A DNA stretch of 9,897 nt. Source: Gallionellaceae bacterium (GTDB lineage: Bacteria > Pseudomonadota > Gammaproteobacteria > Burkholderiales > Gallionellaceae). Position numbers and translations under genes: made by a program. Location of the stretch: positions 1-9,897 of the forward strand of contig JAKFXW010000003.1 in assembly GCA_021731185.1 (NCBI GenBank), written 5' to 3'. The notes under the pieces were generated by a model. The model did no database searches and had not been told where the DNA came from. It worked only from the letters and a program-made list of their open reading frames with translations. Positions 6,790 to 9,897 of this stretch are shown one piece after another. Numbering within the stretch: the first letter of the stretch is position 1; each line of letters starts with the position of its first letter.

Positions 6790-6862
6790 CAGCTCTGGCC
6801 AGTTGGGGAATGGAGCCACGACCAGTTCCTCCACCCCGGTGCAGGTGATCGGGCTGCCGTGA
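6767..6862 (+). pseudogene. C-terminal fragment of an RCC1-repeat protein, +1 frame relative to the protease ORF
   Basis: Read in the +1 frame relative to the preceding ORF, this stretch gives TVQCWGANSSGQLGNG followed by ATTSSSTPVQVIGLP and a TGA at 6860-6862. CWGxNxxGQLGxGTTxxxxTPVxVxGL is the hallmark of one blade of an RCC1/alpha-tubulin-suppressor beta-propeller. One blade cannot fold alone and there is no start codon or ribosome site of its own, so this is a remnant. It overlaps the last 23 bases of the protease ORF, so the fusion junction must lie at or just before 6767. The intact donor gene is not in this window. Confidence 0.75.
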
Positions 6863-6870
6863 AGTTGTAG

Positions 6871-6896
6871 GTCGGGTTAGCACAGCGTAACCCGAC
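6871..6896. repeat. Short REP-like palindrome (GTCGGGTTA...TAACCCGAC)
   Basis: Perfect 9-bp arms GTCGGGTTA (6871-6879) and TAACCCGAC (6888-6896) flank an 8-nt loop. Sequences of the type GGGTTAGC..GCGTAACCC are common dispersed intergenic repeats in proteobacteria. It begins eight bases after the RCC1 remnant stop. It could act as a bidirectional hairpin ending transcription of the broken gene, although no T-run is present. Confidence 0.65.
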
Positions 6897-6966
6897 GTTT
6901 CCGCCGCACAGGGAAGCGCGCAAGTGAAGGGTTCTGCAAGCACGCTACACTTGTAGACAACAGATA

Positions 6967-7000
6967 TTGACAGTAAGGCGTTTTTGCATTACTGTATAAA
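6967..7000 (+). promoter_or_regulatory. Possible vapBC promoter region
   Basis: TTGACA (6967-6972) and TATAAA (6995-7000) both match consensus well but lie 22 bases apart, more than the usual 16-18. At normal spacing only a poor -10 (TACTGT) is found. The partial inverted repeat GTTTT..AAAAC around 6980-7002 could be the autoregulatory operator expected for an antitoxin. The stretch from 6897 to 6966 holds nothing I recognise. Confidence 0.3.
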
Positions 7001-7034
7001 ACATCAATATCATAGAGGCTGCGAGGGCATAACC

Positions 7035-7286
7035 ATGACCACATTGACCGTTACCGCACGGGGACAAGTGACGCTTAGAAAAGACGTGCTGCAACATCTT
7101 GGCATCAGGCCAGGGGAAAAGATCGAGCTGGATTTGCTGCCAGATGGGCGAGGCATTCTCAAAGCAGCCCGACTTACCGGAACGATTGACGGCTTCGTCG
7201 GATTGCTCGCGCGCCGGACAAATAAAGTCGCCACCATTGAAGAAATAAATGCGGCGATTGCTCAGGGTTGGGCCGGTAAAAAATGA
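7035..7286 (+). CDS. AbrB/SpoVT-type antitoxin of a type II toxin-antitoxin pair
   Basis: An 83-residue DNA-binding antitoxin. Residues 3-45 (TLTVTARGQVTLRKDVLQHL, then GIRPGEKIELDLLPDGRGIL) form the swapped-hairpin AbrB fold that binds its own operator. The C-terminal part (about 50-83, TIDGFVGLLA..TIEEINAAIAQGW) is the usual toxin-wrapping tail. ATG 7035 is chosen because GAGGG precedes it by seven bases and the family begins with the TVTARGQVT strand; codons further upstream in the frame lack a ribosome site. Its stop overlaps the toxin ATG in ATGA, giving coupled synthesis. Expected role: neutralise the PIN toxin and repress the operon. The partner and motif identify the class, not the exact family name. 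Confidence 0.88.
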   Translation: MTTLTVTARGQVTLRKDVLQHLGIRPGEKIELDLLPDGRGILKAARLTGTIDGFVGLLARRTNKVATIEEINAAIAQGWAGKK

Positions 7287-7678
7287 AGGTCGCTGTTGAC
7301 ACCAACGTACTTGTCCGTGCCGTCGTGTGTGACGACCCCGCGCAAGCGAGTGCCGCCACCAAGGTCTTGACCAATGCCGAATTGATTGCGGTCGCGTTGC
7401 CCTGTCTGTGCGAATTTGTGTGGGTGCTGGTCAGGGTCTATGACTTCCAACCCTCCGACGCAGCCACCGCGATCCGCGCACTACTTGCCGCCGCAAACGT
7501 GGAAGTGAACAGACCCGCCGTAGAGGTCGGTCTGTCGGTGCTCGAAGCGGGTGGGGATTTTGCCGATGGCGTTATTGCCTACGAGGGTAACTGGCTCGGC
7601 GGGGAAACCTTCGTTTCCTTCGACAAAAAGGCGGTTGCACTGCTCACTGCACAAGGTCAATCCGCGCGCCTTTTGTGA
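7283..7678 (+). CDS. PIN-domain ribonuclease toxin (VapC-like)
   Basis: A 131-residue PIN-domain protein, the expected length for a VapC toxin, which cleaves RNA in a Mg2+-dependent way when freed from its antitoxin. The four acidic residues of the active site are visible: D6 in VDTNVLVR, E44 in CEFVWVL, D94 in GGDFADGVIA (D91 also close by) and D113 in SFDKKAV. Nothing essential is missing, so it is probably active. It overlaps the antitoxin by four bases. The pair sits in the accessory block between sdhA and the psiE-sua5-purE group, where it may help stabilise the region. The RNA target cannot be read from sequence. Confidence 0.9.
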   Translation: MKVAVDTNVLVRAVVCDDPAQASAATKVLTNAELIAVALPCLCEFVWVLVRVYDFQPSDAATAIRALLAAANVEVNRPAVEVGLSVLEAGGDFADGVIAYEGNWLGGETFVSFDKKAVALLTAQGQSARLL

Positions 7679-7705
7679 GAAAAAGAGAGCGAGCATTACT
7701 ATTTC

Positions 7706-7730
7706 GGGTTGACACGTGTGTGTCCAACCC
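7706..7730. repeat. Hairpin downstream of the toxin gene
   Basis: GGGTTG-ACAC (7706-7715) pairs with GTGT and CAACCC (7720-7723 and 7725-7730), leaving one bulged C and a 4-nt loop. It lies 28 bases after the toxin stop and has the same CGGGTT...AACCC(C)G outline as the palindrome before the operon. Either an end-of-operon hairpin or a relative of that dispersed repeat; there is no U-tract. Confidence 0.45.
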
Positions 7731-7761
7731 CGTGTGTATCCAAGCAGAGCCGATCTTGCAC

Positions 7762-7780
7762 CTGTGTTAAAATCTGTGTC
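7762..7780 (+). promoter_or_regulatory. Possible extended -10 promoter and Pho-box-like direct repeat ahead of the PsiE-family gene
   Basis: TG-T-TAAAAT (7765-7773) is an extended -10 with 5 of 6 consensus bases and no matching -35. It lies inside a direct repeat, CTGTGTT (7762-7768) and CTGTGTC (7774-7780), resembling the two halves of a PhoB site (CTGTCAT). The period is 12 rather than 11 and the fifth base of each half differs (G, not C), so PhoB control is only suggestive. The rest of the 235-nt gap (7679-7913) shows no gene. Confidence 0.3.
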
Positions 7781-7913
7781 TTAATGCAAGCTGGATTCCC
7801 ATATCGGACGGCGCGTTTCATAATAAGTGTGGCATTCACTTTATGGCTCACTGATGGTTGCACCAAGCACGCGCAAAATTTTGGGTCACGCGGTTTTAAT
7901 TTAGGAACAGAAA

Positions 7914-8384
7914 ATGGATACAAACAGTAACAAGCCGGCAGTAAATAGTCAGCCATTCAAAAAATTTAATTTGAAGGTGTTGATTTTTGTGGAGCACATT
8001 TTTTTACTGGTTATTGCGATCGCAACCGTGTATGCGATGGCAACGGAAGTGAATGGAATGATAATTTTAGCAAAGGCTACGCTGGCTGATTTGCTGCTGC
8101 TCTTTATTTACTTGGAAATATTGGCGATGGTGGGACAGTATTACAGCGTGGGTAAGTTGTCTGTGCGCTTTCCGCTGTATATCGCGATGGTGGCACTGGC
8201 GCGGTATATCATTATGGATGTCAAATCCATGGAAGACTGGCGTATGCTGGCCGTAGCGGGTGCTATATTCGTGTTGACTATGGCGGTGTTTTTGGTTCGT
8301 TATGGACATGTTCGTTATCCCTATCCCTTTTCGAGCGATGATGCAGCGATGGATATACGGCGCGATAGTGCACAAAAAAATTAA
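7914..8384 (+). CDS. PsiE-family integral membrane protein
   Basis: A 156-residue inner-membrane protein of the PsiE (phosphate-starvation-inducible E) family, whose biochemical role is unknown. Four hydrophobic helices are visible: about 22-44, 55-77, 86-102 and 108-125. The family signature appears as LFIYLEILAMVGQYY followed by RFPLYIAMVALARYIIMDVKS, parallel to FLYFEFIALIVKYF and IGITAIVRLIIVDHKS in E. coli PsiE. The N-terminal 20 residues and the tail after residue 130 are polar. ATG 7914 follows AGGA by seven bases. The gene is 48 nt upstream of sua5 and may share its transcript. Naming it psiE would imply phosphate control, for which there is only a weak site upstream. Confidence 0.85.
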   Translation: MDTNSNKPAVNSQPFKKFNLKVLIFVEHIFLLVIAIATVYAMATEVNGMIILAKATLADLLLLFIYLEILAMVGQYYSVGKLSVRFPLYIAMVALARYIIMDVKSMEDWRMLAVAGAIFVLTMAVFLVRYGHVRYPYPFSSDDAAMDIRRDSAQKN

Positions 8385-8432
8385 AGTAAGCTGCACGTGG
8401 TGAGTTTCCAACCTGTTTCGCAGGGTATTGTT

Positions 8433-9434
8433 ATGCAGGCTAAGATTGAAGCTGCTTTGACAGTGCTGCAAAGTGGCGGCACGGTCGCCTTTCCCACGGA
8501 AACGGTTTATGGCTTGGGTGCAGATGCCAGCAACCCGCTGGCGGTGCGGCAGATATTTAAAATTAAGGGACGGCCTGTTGATCATCCGCTGATTGTCCAT
8601 ATAGAAAATGCTGGGCAACTCGACCAGTGGGCGCGTGACATTCCCGATCAAGCGCATTTATTGGCTGAAACTTTCTGGCCGGGAGCACTCACTTTAATTT
8701 TGCAACGCCATCCGCATGTGTTGAATGAAATCACAGGCGGGCAGGATACAGTGGGTTTGCGCTCGCCTGATCATCCCGTAGCAGCAGCTTTGTTGCACGC
8801 CTTTGGTAGCGGCATTGCCGCTCCTTCAGCTAATCGTTTCGGGCGCATCAGCCCCACCACCGCGCAACATGTGCGGGATGAATTGGGTCAGCAGGTCGGA
8901 TTGATTTTAGATGGGGGAGCGTGCCGCATTGGCTTGGAATCTACCATCCTCAGCTTGGCGTATGGTAAACCTGTCTTGTTGCGTCCGGGGGGCATTGCAG
9001 TTGAAGCGTTGGAAGCAACACTAAAAATGAAATTATCATTTGCTCAAAATAAAAATAGCACTGCCCAACAATATTGTCCCCTTGTGGGGCAAATTCGAAC
9101 ATCCGGCATGATGGCTGCACACTACGCGCCCGTTACGCCTATGGAGCTGCATAGCGCAGAACATATTGTGCAGCGCGCGCAGCATCTAACGGCACTTAAA
9201 TATAAAGTGGTGGTGTTAACCTTGGGTCGGAAAATTGCAGGGATTGAACAGAACATACGACAACACACAATGCCCGCACAGGCCGAACAATACGGACATG
9301 ATTTATATGCCGCACTGCATAGCCTCGATCAAGCAGGTTATGATTATCTGCTGCTGGAATCGCCTCCGACCACGCGGACATGGTTGGCGGTGAATGATCG
9401 CTTGCAACGCGCAGCATACAGTACTCAGAAATAA
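8433..9434 (+). CDS. L-threonylcarbamoyladenylate synthase, Sua5 type
   Basis: Makes threonylcarbamoyl-AMP from threonine, bicarbonate and ATP, the first step of t6A modification at A37 of ANN-decoding tRNAs. The 333-residue protein has the YrdC domain (about 1-190) with GGTVAFPTETVYGLGADA (15-32), KIKGRPVDHPL (43-53), AAPSANRFG and ESTILSL, then LLRPGGI. The linker SGMMAAHYAP follows, then a C-terminal Sua5 domain to the end, so it is the long Sua5 form rather than the short TsaC. ATG 8433 is preferred over GTG 8397 because CAGGG lies seven bases ahead of it and the protein then begins at the first helix as in relatives. purE starts 24 nt downstream, probably in the same operon. Confidence 0.94.
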   Translation: MQAKIEAALTVLQSGGTVAFPTETVYGLGADASNPLAVRQIFKIKGRPVDHPLIVHIENAGQLDQWARDIPDQAHLLAETFWPGALTLILQRHPHVLNEITGGQDTVGLRSPDHPVAAALLHAFGSGIAAPSANRFGRISPTTAQHVRDELGQQVGLILDGGACRIGLESTILSLAYGKPVLLRPGGIAVEALEATLKMKLSFAQNKNSTAQQYCPLVGQIRTSGMMAAHYAPVTPMELHSAEHIVQRAQHLTALKYKVVVLTLGRKIAGIEQNIRQHTMPAQAEQYGHDLYAALHSLDQAGYDYLLLESPPTTRTWLAVNDRLQRAAYSTQK

Positions 9435-9458
9435 ATTATTTTTGAAGGGGGAAATTCA

Positions 9459-9897
9459 GTGAAAAGTGTTAAGGTCGTGACACCCAAATTTAAAGTCAGC
9501 ACACCCAGAGTGGGCGTGGTGATGGGTAGCGATAGTGACTGGGATGTCATGCAAATCGCAGTCGAGCATTTGAAAAAACTAGGCATTGCGCATGAAACTA
9601 AAGTTGTTTCAGCGCACCGTAGCCCCGACTTGTTATATGAATATGCGGCATCGGCAGAATTGCGTGGACTAACTTGCATTATTGCAGGCGCAGGTGGCGC
9701 AGCGCATTTGCCGGGAATGTTGGCCGCTAAAACAGTATTGCCAATTTTAGGTGTGCCGATTCCCTCCAGGCATCTCAAGGGTATGGATTCGCTGCTATCA
9801 ATTGTGCAAATGCCTAAAGGCATTCCTGTGGCTACATTTGCTATTGGCGAAGCTGGTGCGGCGAATGCCGCATTATTTGCCGCTGCTATGTCTGTCT
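9459..9897 (+). CDS. purE: N5-carboxyaminoimidazole ribonucleotide mutase, 3' end beyond window
   Basis: Converts N5-CAIR to CAIR in de novo purine synthesis, working after PurK, which may lie beyond the right edge. The 146 complete codons present cover most of the usual 160-170 residues. Signatures are VVMGSDSDWDVM (20-31), VVSAHRSPD (49-57) with the catalytic-site His53, IIAGAGGAAHLPGMLAAKT (about 74-92), DSLLSIVQMPKGIPVATFAI (about 111-130) and GAANAALFAA near the cut end. The start is GTG 9459, supported by AAGGGGGA six bases upstream. It adds about eight basic and polar residues before the first beta strand, similar to E. coli PurE. It is closely coupled to sua5. Confidence 0.95.
   Translation, partial: MKSVKVVTPKFKVSTPRVGVVMGSDSDWDVMQIAVEHLKKLGIAHETKVVSAHRSPDLLYEYAASAELRGLTCIIAGAGGAAHLPGMLAAKTVLPILGVPIPSRHLKGMDSLLSIVQMPKGIPVATFAIGEAGAANAALFAAAMSV

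Noticed and set aside
7679..7913. A remnant of sdhB in the gap before the PsiE gene
   Set aside because: No stretch reads as SdhB iron-sulfur motifs in the frames I checked.
7709..7930. Open frame of 73 codons between the toxin and PsiE genes
   Set aside because: Cys-rich sequence with no family resemblance and no convincing ribosome site. It runs into the PsiE start region in another frame and covers the hairpin and candidate promoter.
8397..8432. GTG start 12 codons upstream for the Sua5 protein
   Set aside because: No good ribosome site ahead of it, whereas ATG 8433 has CAGGG at ideal distance and fits the family.
1..9897. tRNA or rRNA genes, CRISPR array, transposase or integrase
   Set aside because: No cloverleaf with a conserved T-loop, no regularly spaced direct repeats and no recombinase motifs were seen on reading both strands by eye.

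Overview
The window looks like the chromosome of a betaproteobacterium, probably in or near the Nitrosomonadales. This rests on the character of SdhC, Sua5 and PurE and on the accessory protein families. It is inferred from remembered protein similarity, not from a database search.

Layout. (1) Positions 1-2035, minus strand: malyl-CoA lyase (mcl) followed by a succinyl-CoA-synthetase-type beta subunit that reads as malate-CoA ligase beta (mtkA), cut by the left edge. Together they would turn malate + CoA + ATP into malyl-CoA and then glyoxylate + acetyl-CoA. The 214-nt gap between them holds two strong inverted repeats and a possible internal promoter. (2) Positions 2036-2320: a divergent control region. 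(3) Positions 2321-4817, plus strand: sdhC-sdhD-sdhA with translationally coupled overlaps. The expected sdhB does not follow. (4) Positions 4818-7913: an accessory block. It holds a large metzincin-type metalloprotease/adhesin-like ORF interrupted in frame by an 89-bp palindromic repeat. That ORF ends abruptly where an out-of-frame fragment of an RCC1-repeat protein begins. A short REP-like palindrome and a vapBC-type toxin-antitoxin pair follow, then a second hairpin and a gene-free stretch with a possible promoter. (5) Positions 7914-9897, plus strand: a PsiE-family membrane protein, a full-length Sua5-type threonylcarbamoyl-AMP synthase and purE (cut by the right edge), closely spaced as if in one transcript.

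How the parts fit. The left half is central carbon metabolism: succinate dehydrogenase makes fumarate (hence malate), and the divergent mtk/mcl pair consumes malate. The right end is housekeeping (tRNA t6A modification, purine synthesis). Between them is a mosaic of repeats, broken large-protein genes and a toxin-antitoxin pair, typical of an insertion and recombination site. It appears to have separated sdhCDA from sdhB.

I see no tRNA or rRNA gene, CRISPR array, transposase or integrase. The most unusual items are the missing sdhB, the protease/RCC1 fusion scar with its in-frame repeat, and the structured mcl-mtkA spacer.
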